A stretch of 64,000 nt of DNA from HR10 sp964615335 (GTDB lineage: Bacteria; Acidobacteriota; Blastocatellia; HR10), in the NCBI GenBank assembly GCA_964615335.1, contig CAZTMT010000002.1, positions 62,001 through 126,000 on the forward strand, given 5' to 3'. The translations under genes were made by a program, and so were the position numbers. This document shows, piece by piece, positions 7,971-15,568 of the stretch; position 1 is the first letter of the stretch; every line of letters begins with the position of its first letter. A model generated the notes under the pieces. That model was not told the origin of the DNA. It saw nothing but the letters and a program-made list of their open reading frames with translations, and made no database searches.

Positions 7971-8858
7971 ATGCCGCGCGATGTGAAGCGGGAGTTCTTC
8001 ACCTACTTGAGGGTTGAACGCGGCCTCTCGGCCAATACGATCGAGGCCTATCGTCGCGATCTGGAGAAGGCGGAGGTCTGGGCGCGCCGCGAGCGGGGGA
8101 AGGATCTGCTCAGCCTGACGCGGGAAGATGTGCGGGACTTCCTGCGATGGGTGAGCGAGCAGGGGCTTGAAGGGCGCAGTGTGGCGCGGAGCATTTCAAC
8201 ATTAAGAAGTTTCTTTAAGTTTCTTCTCATGGATGGGGTTCTCAAGAGCGATCCTACAGCAAGTCTTGAAACTCCAAGATCTTGGCAAACGCTCCCGAAG
8301 TTCCTCACGTTTGAAGAGATTCAACTTCTTCTTGAGCAACCCGATGTAACCAAAGATATCGGGGTGCGCGATCGCGCTCTTCTTGAGCTTCTCTACGCGA
8401 CCGGAATCCGCGCCTCCGAACTGGTTCACCTGAAGCTCTCCGATGTGGATCTGGAGCGAGGGATCGTCATCTGCCTGGGGAAAGGGAGCAAGGAGAGGAT
8501 GGTCCCTGTGGGGCGTTCGGCGATTCAGTGGATCATGAGGTATCTGCCCATACGGCAGCGCTGGCTTGGGCAGAGGGCGTCCGGATGGCTTTTCATCTCG
8601 CCGCGGGGGCGTCCTTTGACGCGCCAGGTCCTGTGGAAGCTCGTGGCGCGATATGGGCGAGCGGCCGGATTGGGGCGCGTCACGCCTCATATGCTGCGTC
8701 ACAGCTTCGCGACGCATCTTCTGGAGCATGGAGCCGATCTTCGGTCGGTTCAAATGATGCTGGGCCATTCGGACCTGAGCACGACTCAGGTGTACACCTA
8801 CATCACTAATGAGCGGCTTCGTCAGGTCTACGATCGCTGTCATCCGCGCGCGCGATGA
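7971..8858 (+). CDS. xerD: Tyrosine recombinase XerD-type
   Basis: This 295-residue site-specific recombinase would resolve chromosome dimers at dif. The N-terminal SAM-like core-binding domain (about 1-88) contains RGLSANTIEAYRRDL. The catalytic domain has Arg in ATGIRASELVHL (about 147), Lys in GKGSKERMVPVG (about 170), HMLRHSFATHLLEHG (His-x-x-Arg, about 240), His in LGHSDLSTTQ, and the nucleophile Tyr in VYTYI (about 275). The length and absence of nearby mobile genes support a Xer housekeeping role over an integrase. The stretch about 8190-8330 is more AT-rich than its neighbours. AAGGGAG lies 10 nt before the ATG. XerD versus XerC is not settled by the sequence alone. Confidence 0.9.
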   Translation: MPRDVKREFFTYLRVERGLSANTIEAYRRDLEKAEVWARRERGKDLLSLTREDVRDFLRWVSEQGLEGRSVARSISTLRSFFKFLLMDGVLKSDPTASLETPRSWQTLPKFLTFEEIQLLLEQPDVTKDIGVRDRALLELLYATGIRASELVHLKLSDVDLERGIVICLGKGSKERMVPVGRSAIQWIMRYLPIRQRWLGQRASGWLFISPRGRPLTRQVLWKLVARYGRAAGLGRVTPHMLRHSFATHLLEHGADLRSVQMMLGHSDLSTTQVYTYITNERLRQVYDRCHPRAR

Positions 8859-8866
8859 GGGTTTTC

Positions 8867-8896
8867 TTGACAGCGGGATTGTGGATGTGATACAGT
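8867..8896 (+). promoter_or_regulatory. Putative metK-ahcY promoter
   Basis: TTGACA (8867-8872) and TACAGT (8891-8896) are separated by 18 bp, about 40 bp upstream of the metK GTG. The short leader leaves no room for a SAM riboswitch. Confidence 0.6.
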
Positions 8897-8936
8897 CTGG
8901 CGCTTACGAATTCGGGGCAGCAAGGAGGAGGGAAGC

Positions 8937-10076
8937 GTGCGCAACACGTGGCATTTCACCTCGGAGTCTGTGACCGAAGGCCATCCGGATAAAGTTGCGG
9001 ATCAGATCGCCGATGCGATCCTGGATGAGGTCCTGCGACAAGATGAGAACGGGCGCGTGGCCTGCGAGGTCCTTCTGACGACGGGGCTCGTGCTGGTGGC
9101 CGGTGAGATCACAACGCGGGCGGATGTGGACTATGGACGCGTGGCCCGACGGGTGATTTGCGATATTGGCTATACGCGTGCTGAGTACGGATTAGATGGT
9201 AAGACCTGCGGGGTCATGGTCTCCGTCGCCACGCAATCGCCAGATATTGCCCTCGGTGTGGATGCCGGAGGGGCGGGGGATCAGGGGATGATGTTCGGAT
9301 ATGCTGTGCGCGAGACGCCCGAGTTGATGCCTCTGCCCATACAACTGGCTCATCGGATCACGCGGAGACTGGCCGAGGTGCGAAAGGAGGGAATTTTGCC
9401 CTATTTGCGTCCGGATGGGAAGTCACAGGTGACTGTCGTCTACGAAGGGACGCGTCCGCTTTATGTTGATACGGTCGTTGTCGCCGCTCAACACGACGAG
9501 CACGTCCAGAGTCAGACGGTTCGTCATGATATGATCGAGCACGTTGTGAAGGCCGCTATTCCCGAGGAGCTTATCACAAGCCGGACGAAGTATTACGTCA
9601 ATCCCACGGGGCGGTTCGTCATCGGAGGCCCTCAAGGGGACTCCGGCTTGACGGGACGAAAGATCATCGTGGACACCTATGGGGGGGCCGCTCCGCATGG
9701 AGGGGGGGCTTTTTCCGGGAAGGATCCGACGAAAGTTGATCGTTCGGCCTCGTATATGGCGCGCTATATAGCCAAGAACATCGTCGCCGCCGGATTGGCG
9801 GATCGGTGTTTGATTCAACTGGCGTATGCTATAGGTATTGCTGAGCCGGTCTCGGTTTTCATCGAGACGTTTGGGACCGAGCAGGTGAGTCCGGAGCGCC
9901 TGGTGGACGTGGTGCGCGAAGTATTTGACCTGACGCCCCGAGGGATTATTGAAGCTTTGCAACTCCGCCGACCGATTTATCGGCAGACAGCGGTCTATGG
10001 ACATTTCGGGCGTCAGGAGCCGGAATTCACTTGGGAGAGAACCGATAAGGTCGAGCTTTTAAAGGGGGCTTTGTGA
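8937..10076 (+). CDS. metK: S-adenosylmethionine synthetase
   Basis: This enzyme makes SAM from methionine and ATP. Its 379 residues are normal. Conserved elements are FTSESVTEGHPDKVADQIADAILD at the N-terminus (including ATP-binding His), GAGDQGMMFGYA (about residue 113), the P-loop-like GGAAPHGGGAFSGKDPTKVDRS (about 245-266) and the C-terminal AYAIG block. The start is GTG 8937, with AAGGAGGAGG a few bases upstream. The 3' end overlaps ahcY by 4 bp, so synthesis of SAM and disposal of its by-product are coupled. Confidence 0.97.
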   Translation: MRNTWHFTSESVTEGHPDKVADQIADAILDEVLRQDENGRVACEVLLTTGLVLVAGEITTRADVDYGRVARRVICDIGYTRAEYGLDGKTCGVMVSVATQSPDIALGVDAGGAGDQGMMFGYAVRETPELMPLPIQLAHRITRRLAEVRKEGILPYLRPDGKSQVTVVYEGTRPLYVDTVVVAAQHDEHVQSQTVRHDMIEHVVKAAIPEELITSRTKYYVNPTGRFVIGGPQGDSGLTGRKIIVDTYGGAAPHGGGAFSGKDPTKVDRSASYMARYIAKNIVAAGLADRCLIQLAYAIGIAEPVSVFIETFGTEQVSPERLVDVVREVFDLTPRGIIEALQLRRPIYRQTAVYGHFGRQEPEFTWERTDKVELLKGAL

Positions 10077-11335
10077 AGGGGTACGAAATTCGAGACATTG
10101 GGTTGGCTGCTGCGGGGCGCGTGCGCTTGGAGTGGGCTGAACGCGAGATGCCTGTTTTGCGGGCCATAGGGGAGAGGTTTGCTCGGGAGAGGCCGCTTGA
10201 AGGGGTTCGGATTGCGGCCTGTGTGCATGTGACGGCTGAGAGCGGGGGGTTAGCGCGTGTTCTCGTCTCTGGTGGCGCGCGTCTGATAATAGTAGCATCG
10301 AACCCTCTCTCCACCCAGGACGATGTTGCTGCCGCCCTGGTCAAGGACCTCGAAATCCCCGTTTTCGCCATAAAAGGAGAATCCGTTGAAACCTACCGAC
10401 GCCACGTGAAAACGGCCCTTGCCACCCACCCCCAGATCATCATTGACGACGGAGCCGATCTTGTCGCAACGCTTGTTGGCGAGCAGCCAGAATATGTCCA
10501 CCATGTGATCGGAACAACCGAAGAAACGACAACCGGTTGCATCCGCCTTCGGGCAATGGCCTCTCAGGGCCTGCTTCGGTTTCCCGCGATCGCCGTCAAT
10601 GACCTGCGCATAAAGCATCTGTTTGATAACCGTTACGGGACAGGGCAAAGCACGTGGGACGGGATCCTCCGAGCAACTAACATCCTGGTCGCGGGAAAAC
10701 GCGTCGTCGTCGTTGGGTACGGGATGTGCGGTCGCGGAGTGGCTCTGAGAGCACGGGGTCTTGGAGCGCGAGTGATTGTCACCGAGGTGGATCCCATCCG
10801 TGCTCTTGAAGCCGTGATGGAGGGGTACGAAGTGATGCCGCTGCTGGAGGCAGCGCGCCTGGGAGAGATATTTATCACGGTCACAGGAAACAAACACGTT
10901 ATTGACCGGGAACACCTGCTCGCGATGAAAGATGGAGCCGTGTTGTGTAACGCCGGGCATTTTGATGTGGAGATCAACCTGGAAGCCCTGCGCGAAATCG
11001 CTGACCCTCCGCGTCGCGTGCGCGATTTTGTTCAAGAATATCGCATCCGTCAGACCGGACATCGCGTTTTCGTTCTGGCCGAGGGGCGGCTCGTCAATCT
11101 CGCCGCTGCTGAGGGACACCCTCCGGCCGTCATGGATTTGAGCTTTGCAAGCCAAGCTCTGGCTGTTGAGTATCTGGTGAAGCATTCTGGGCGGATCCCC
11201 CCGGGAATTCATCTGCTCCCCCAGGAGATCGAGCAGGAGGTCGCTCGGCTGAAGCTACAGGCCATGGGAATACGGATTGATGTGTTGACGGAGCAGCAAC
11301 GGCAGTATCTTGCATCCTGGGAGCACGGGACCTAG
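10073..11335 (+). CDS. ahcY: Adenosylhomocysteinase
   Basis: This NAD-dependent enzyme hydrolyses S-adenosylhomocysteine to adenosine and homocysteine. It has 420 residues and begins at GTG 10073 inside the metK stop. Recognisable blocks are CVHVTAESGGLARVL, SNPLSTQDDVAAAL, DDGADL, NRYGTGQSTWDGI (substrate-binding region), VVGYGMCGRGVALRARGLGARVIVTEVDP (Rossmann NAD site, about 215-243) and EGRLVNLAAAEGHPPAVMDLSFASQAL. The C-terminus is short, as in the archaeal and thermophilic-bacterial form of the enzyme, and lacks the KPDHYRY-type tail of the mammalian form. It forms a two-gene methyl-cycle operon with metK. Confidence 0.95.
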   Translation: MKGYEIRDIGLAAAGRVRLEWAEREMPVLRAIGERFARERPLEGVRIAACVHVTAESGGLARVLVSGGARLIIVASNPLSTQDDVAAALVKDLEIPVFAIKGESVETYRRHVKTALATHPQIIIDDGADLVATLVGEQPEYVHHVIGTTEETTTGCIRLRAMASQGLLRFPAIAVNDLRIKHLFDNRYGTGQSTWDGILRATNILVAGKRVVVVGYGMCGRGVALRARGLGARVIVTEVDPIRALEAVMEGYEVMPLLEAARLGEIFITVTGNKHVIDREHLLAMKDGAVLCNAGHFDVEINLEALREIADPPRRVRDFVQEYRIRQTGHRVFVLAEGRLVNLAAAEGHPPAVMDLSFASQALAVEYLVKHSGRIPPGIHLLPQEIEQEVARLKLQAMGIRIDVLTEQQRQYLASWEHGT

Positions 11336-11508
11336 CGTTTCGGTTTCAGCCTTGGATATATGGATACGTAAGATATATTATCGGACTCAAATTCACCAAA
11401 ATAACAGTTAGTGCCCGTAGTGCCTGCCATACAAAAGCCAAACTCTCCCCAGAAAGAGCCGCCCCACTTAGGCCGAACGAGTGAACATTGAGGCCGCAGT
11501 CACCTCCA

Positions 11509-11985
11509 GTTCGGCTCACCCTCGAACAAAACACGACACACCAAAAACTCGCGGACGACCCGCGCACCCCGCCCACAGTCCAATGACGCGCCCTCGCCCT
11601 GTGCCTCTCCGCACACCCCTGCCATCGGGTCACAGCTCTGCTCTACTTCAAACGCTGACGACAACGCGGCAAAGAAGGACTCGTCCCCTAAGGTCACGCC
11701 CGAAATCCACTCTTCAGAACCTGCTTGCCCAAGACCGCACTGGGACGGCTTCGCAACTGCGTGACGCGATAGCGGCACAGTTTGGGGTGCGCCTCCACAT
11801 CTGAACGCTGACCCGCTACTTGAAGCGGTTAGGCCGTCGCTACACACGCACGCGGTATGTGCCTGCAAGAAAGCCCGCGCCTGAAGCAGTGGCAGCGTTT
11901 GAGGCGGCGCAGGAAACAGGTCAAAAAGGGGCGGTGGCGGGCACGCATCGGGTGATTTACTGGGATGAAAGCGGGTTGGAACTGT
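11509..11985 (+). pseudogene. Decayed IS630-family transposase remnant
   Basis: The region between ahcY and the minus-strand cluster holds a broken transposase. In one frame from 11509, VRLTLEQ, RALALCLS and RQRGKEGLVP resemble the N-terminal helix-turn-helix part of IS630 transposases but are interrupted by three stops. After a frame change near 11690 the similarity continues as LQNLLAQD, QLRDAIAAQFGVRLHI, an in-frame TGA (11802-11804), then TRYLKRLGRRYTRTRYVPARKP and VIYWDESGLEL. This last block contains the first Asp-Glu of the DDE active site. The reading then runs out near 11985. The catalytic second half is absent. The flanks (11336-11508 and 11986-12014) show nothing else. Family placement is from memory of motifs. 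Confidence 0.7.
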
Positions 11986-12014
11986 CGTCGTCATATTTAG
12001 TTATCAGACTCTGG

Positions 12015-12890
12015 TTAATCAACACGACCCCCTGCTTCACGCTCAAACTCCTGCACAACCTGTGCCACACGCTCAAATACATCGGGAGAAACCGATAAGG
12101 AGGCCAAACCCAACCGCATCAGCGGAGCGATCATCCCAGGACGCCGCGAGGGCATGTCCCCGCAGACACAACACTCTATCCCGCGCTCCCGACAGGCTCC
12201 AACCACCCGCTCGATCGCCCACATCACCACCTCATCCGATTCATCCCAAAGGGAGCGCACACGCGGATTATCCCGATCTGTCCCCAGAAGAAGCTGCGCC
12301 AGATCATTCGTCCCAATCGAAACGCCTTCAACAAGCGGAAGAAACCGCTCGATCAGAAGAACGACCGAAGGAACCTCGACCATAATCCACAAGGGCACTC
12401 CCAAATTGAACAATCCCTCCTCACGAATGATCCGACGACAAACCAGCACCTCCGAGACCGATCGGACAAAAGGAAGCATAAGACGAATGTTCTTCCATCC
12501 CGCCTCGTAAGCCCTCCGAACCGCGCGCAATTGCAAACGAAACGGCTCCGGATCGCTCACATAGCGATGACACCCCCGAAATCCGAGCGCCGGATTCTCT
12601 TCGGGCTCCTCGAACTCTCCTCCTCCGCGAAGCCCCCGATACTCGTTCGACTTCAAATCCAGCGTCCGATACGTGACCGGACGCGGCCAGAAACTCCGCG
12701 CGACCTCAATCAATCCTCCGGCAAAAGTCTCCACAAACGCTTCCTCTCCCCCCTCGACCAGAAGCTTCTTGGGATGAACACCCAGCGAAAGGGCGAAAAA
12801 CTCGGAGCGTAAAAGACCCACCCCATCAGCCGGAAGATGGGCGTACCGAGCGGCTAGCTGGGGAAAGCTCACGTTCAAGTATATCCGCAC
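12015..12890 (-). CDS. PEP-synthase-type C-terminal (PEP/pyruvate-binding TIM-barrel) domain as a stand-alone protein
   Basis: This 291-residue protein corresponds to only the last domain of phosphoenolpyruvate synthase or pyruvate phosphate dikinase. Conserved blocks are DGVGLLRSEFFALSLGVHPKK (about 22-42), TYRTLDLKSNEYRGLRGG, EENPALGFRG, NIRLMLPFVRSVSE, MVEVPSVVLLIERF, SIGTNDLAQLLLGTDRD and CVCGDMPS, which holds the catalytic Cys of the family. It starts with GTG 6 bp after the gene for the matching phospho-His domain. No ATP-grasp domain is present in the window. It may accept the phosphoryl group from the neighbouring carrier. The substrate is probably an enolisable ketone or pyruvate; this is inference from its position beside the carboxylase-like hyuAB genes. 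Confidence 0.8.
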   Translation of the reverse strand: MRIYLNVSFPQLAARYAHLPADGVGLLRSEFFALSLGVHPKKLLVEGGEEAFVETFAGGLIEVARSFWPRPVTYRTLDLKSNEYRGLRGGGEFEEPEENPALGFRGCHRYVSDPEPFRLQLRAVRRAYEAGWKNIRLMLPFVRSVSEVLVCRRIIREEGLFNLGVPLWIMVEVPSVVLLIERFLPLVEGVSIGTNDLAQLLLGTDRDNPRVRSLWDESDEVVMWAIERVVGACRERGIECCVCGDMPSRRPGMIAPLMRLGLASLSVSPDVFERVAQVVQEFEREAGGRVD

Positions 12891-12896
12891 GCCCGC

Positions 12897-13235
12897 TCAC
12901 TCCTCCTTAAGAAAGATCTCCCCCTCCGCCGTGAATCTCACCCATCGCCCTTCCGCGGCAGCCCACTCCAGACGGCTCCCCATCAAGCACGGCAGGTCGA
13001 ACTCACGAGCGACGATTGCCAGATGTGACGTCACCCCACCCGAAGAACAAATGAGTCCGCGAATCCTTGGAAGAAGAGGCGTGATCGCTGTCACCGAAGC
13101 CGACGGCGTGAAGACGATCGTTTCTGAGAGATCTTCTTCCATCAAGCGCAGAACGTCCTCCAGCGTCTCCACCTTTCTCAGAATCCCCTCAGCTCCATTC
13201 CCCGATACGGGCTCCCCCTCCCCGATCTTCTTCAT
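12897..13235 (-). CDS. PEP-utilising enzyme mobile (phospho-histidine) domain protein
   Basis: This 112-residue protein is just the swivelling domain of PEP synthase-like enzymes. It opens with the family signature GEGEPVSGNGAEGILRKV and carries the phospho-His loop SSGGVTSHLAIVAREFDLPCLMG near residues 70-92, where the His relays phosphate between an ATP site and an acceptor site. The ATG at 13235 is chosen over the GTG at 13253 because GAGGGAGGGAG lies immediately upstream. It is followed by the stand-alone PEP-binding domain at 12015-12890, so one ancestral enzyme is split in two and its ATP-grasp part is missing locally. Phenylphosphate synthase is a known precedent for subunits split along these lines. 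Confidence 0.82.
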   Translation of the reverse strand: MKKIGEGEPVSGNGAEGILRKVETLEDVLRLMEEDLSETIVFTPSASVTAITPLLPRIRGLICSSGGVTSHLAIVAREFDLPCLMGSRLEWAAAEGRWVRFTAEGEIFLKEE

Positions 13236-13283
13236 GCGCTCCCTCCCTCTCACGGACTTCTCGTCAATCCCTGAAGACGAAGA

Positions 13284-15545
13284 TCAGCCCACCTGGTCAA
13301 GCCGAATATCCCAGAACACGTCGTCCGACGTCCGGGCCAGCTCCGTTTGAAGAAGCGCCCCGCAACCGGGACAGTAGAAGTGACGCCATTGCATATCGTC
13401 CTCAATGAAAATCCCCGGATCAAGAATATGCGGATTGGCCTCCGTGATGGGAAAATCTCTCCTGATGCAGTGAAGCTTGTAGTTCTCCGCCACCGGAGAC
13501 AGCGGATGATCGCAATACCGACAACGAATCTCTCTCCCGATGAGCTTCAGCCCCTCGGCCAGAAGTCGAGCCTCCGGCCCATCGCGCGCGGTCTGCGGCC
13601 TGGGTTCCCTCCCGATGCGCTCGCGCCGCAATTGAAACCGAAGCTGCTCGGTCTGCTCTTTGAGCACAGCTCCCGTCTCATCCAGAACAACACCATAGGC
13701 CCGATGCGCCCATTCCCGCGTGAGGCGCCCTTCCCGGTAATCCTCCGCGACGCACTCGGGATCTCGAAGCAGGGGATCTCCATATCCCCCCGCCGAGGCC
13801 CACGACATGATGAAGACATCATCGGGATTCTGCACGATATTGAAGGCCTTCGGAGGAATGTACTCCACACGCCCCTGCAAAGACTCGATCTCTTCAGGCA
13901 TCCTCCCAGCCGACATCGTCTCTTTCACCCGCGTCCCCCGAACAAGAGCATACCGCGTCGTCGACGTGGGAAACCCTCCAAAGAGCCCCGGCCCCGGAAC
14001 CGCACAGTGGCCTGTCGCCGTAAACAGCGTGATCCGGTCCGTCCCATGAGGGACAAAAGCTAATTCCGCCGAATTCCCCCCTCGGAACTTCCCCGCCCCC
14101 CCGGAATCGGGCAACTCCCGCCGCCAGAGATAGAGTACCGGATAAAACCATTCGTTCTCTTCGACATTGGGCATCGTGCTCTGCAGATCCCACGGCCATC
14201 CCCCTGTATCCACACCATCCCTCCAGGAAAGCCCCGCCAGAGCCGCTCCGACCGGATCCAAAAGGAACGACACATAAGGAGCCCCCCTCTGATTCACCCC
14301 ACTCAGCGCCGCAATGGGATACATCGGAGCCCCCATGCAGCTCTGAACCTCCGTCCGTAACTCGGGGTCTTCCGAGCAGGCGAGCATCTTGGAGATGACC
14401 AGTCCCGAGAGCGCAATCGTCTGCAGAAGCGTCAGAGCCGGAGCCGCACTCACCGCCGCCGGAAAAAGCGCACAAGTGAGCGTGCCCGGCTCCGGGTCGA
14501 ACTCCACATGACGATAAGCCCCCTCGACGACAAACATCTGATCGAAGAGCATCTGCGCCGAAACCATGGCCATGATCGCCCCTCTCCAAGCAACCAGCGT
14601 GCAGTTGAGCGTCCCCGCCTGTGGATCCGTCCCTGCGTTGGAGAAAATCAGCCGATCGCCCCGCTTGGTGAGCGTGAGACAATTTCGATAGACGCGTCGA
14701 TCTCCGGGATGAGCCCATTCCACCCATCCCACCTCCCGCCACGTCCCATCGGGAATCGTCTGGAGCCGCCGCACAAAAGCCTTCTCCGAATCGTCCTGGA
14801 GCTTGCGCATGACGCCCTTGACGACATCCGCCCCATACCGAGCAATGAGCTGCCTGATCCGCTCCCGCGCGACATGACATCCGGCGATCTCCGCGCGCAA
14901 ATCCAGAGCCACCAGCTCCGGCATTCGCGACCGGCGAATGTATTCCTCTTCGAGATCGCGGCGCAAGCGCCCCCGCTCGACAATCTTGATCGGAGGAATA
15001 CACCCGGCCTCCCAGTAGACATCTGGAGCCATGGGATTGAACCCCCCCGGCGACGTCCCTCCGAGATCCCATTGATGGAGCGTATTCCCCACCCAACAGA
15101 ACAACTCCCCCTCCCAGAAGACCGGCGCAATGAGCGTCACATCCGATTGATGCGTCGCCCCAATCCACGGGTCATTCGTCAGAAAAATGTCCCCTTCCTC
15201 GATCCCCGGGTTCTCCGACCGGTACTCGAGCGTCCACTTGACAGCCGAACTTGTCGCCGAGGAAAGGTATTGAAGAAATGGACCGAAGAACACAAAATCC
15301 CCCTTCTCGTCCAGAAGACACGGATTGAAATCGTGCCCATAGGCGCAAATGGGCGACCCCGAAATCTTCATGATCGTCAGACCATGTTCGACGTTGATGT
15401 TCCACAGCGCATGGCGCACGACTTCGTAGGTGATCGGATCCAGATTCGAAGCCGCTTCCGTGTGCAGCTTCAACCCCGGGGCGATTTTCAGCTCCCGGCC
15501 ATAAACGTAAGGATATTTCCGACCATCCCAAGACACCGAGGACAT
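13284..15545 (-). CDS. Hydantoinase B/acetone-carboxylase-like subunit with fused C-terminal zinc-ribbon domain
   Basis: The protein has 753 residues. Residues about 30-590 match the HyuB/acetone-carboxylase-type family: LDPITYEVVRHALWNINVEHG, SPICAYGHDFNPCLLDE, GDIFLTNDPWIGATHQSDVTL, HQWDLGGTSPGGFNP, GAGKFRGGNSAELAF and MSWASAGGYGDPL. The last 80 or so residues form an extra module with CRYCDHPL, LHCIRRDF and FYCPGCGALLQTELA. It resembles the small zinc-binding gamma subunit of acetone/acetophenone carboxylases fused to the large subunit. Expected role: ATP-dependent carboxylation of a ketone, or opening of a cyclic amide, with the HyuA partner upstream. The ATG at 15545 follows a GGAGGGGAGG ribosome-binding site; the frame extends further upstream but would overlap hyuA. 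Confidence 0.88.
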   Translation of the reverse strand: MSSVSWDGRKYPYVYGRELKIAPGLKLHTEAASNLDPITYEVVRHALWNINVEHGLTIMKISGSPICAYGHDFNPCLLDEKGDFVFFGPFLQYLSSATSSAVKWTLEYRSENPGIEEGDIFLTNDPWIGATHQSDVTLIAPVFWEGELFCWVGNTLHQWDLGGTSPGGFNPMAPDVYWEAGCIPPIKIVERGRLRRDLEEEYIRRSRMPELVALDLRAEIAGCHVARERIRQLIARYGADVVKGVMRKLQDDSEKAFVRRLQTIPDGTWREVGWVEWAHPGDRRVYRNCLTLTKRGDRLIFSNAGTDPQAGTLNCTLVAWRGAIMAMVSAQMLFDQMFVVEGAYRHVEFDPEPGTLTCALFPAAVSAAPALTLLQTIALSGLVISKMLACSEDPELRTEVQSCMGAPMYPIAALSGVNQRGAPYVSFLLDPVGAALAGLSWRDGVDTGGWPWDLQSTMPNVEENEWFYPVLYLWRRELPDSGGAGKFRGGNSAELAFVPHGTDRITLFTATGHCAVPGPGLFGGFPTSTTRYALVRGTRVKETMSAGRMPEEIESLQGRVEYIPPKAFNIVQNPDDVFIMSWASAGGYGDPLLRDPECVAEDYREGRLTREWAHRAYGVVLDETGAVLKEQTEQLRFQLRRERIGREPRPQTARDGPEARLLAEGLKLIGREIRCRYCDHPLSPVAENYKLHCIRRDFPITEANPHILDPGIFIEDDMQWRHFYCPGCGALLQTELARTSDDVFWDIRLDQVG

Positions 15546-15568
15546 ATCCTCCCCTCCTCCGATCCTCC

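Noticed and set aside
8859..8936. SAM riboswitch upstream of metK
   Set aside because: Only about 40 nt separate the promoter from the start codon; no room and no recognisable SAM-aptamer features.
11802..11804. In-frame TGA in the transposase remnant as a second selenocysteine codon
   Set aside because: It does not fall at a Cys position of the family, no hairpin follows, and other stops and a frame change show that the gene is dead.
11378..12011. Near-identical 11-mers TTATC(G/A)GACTC at 11378-11388 and 12001-12011 flanking the transposase remnant
   Set aside because: They are direct, not inverted, differ at one base, and IS630 elements duplicate only TA, so they are probably neither terminal repeats nor target duplications. 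Chance or old rearrangement cannot be separated.
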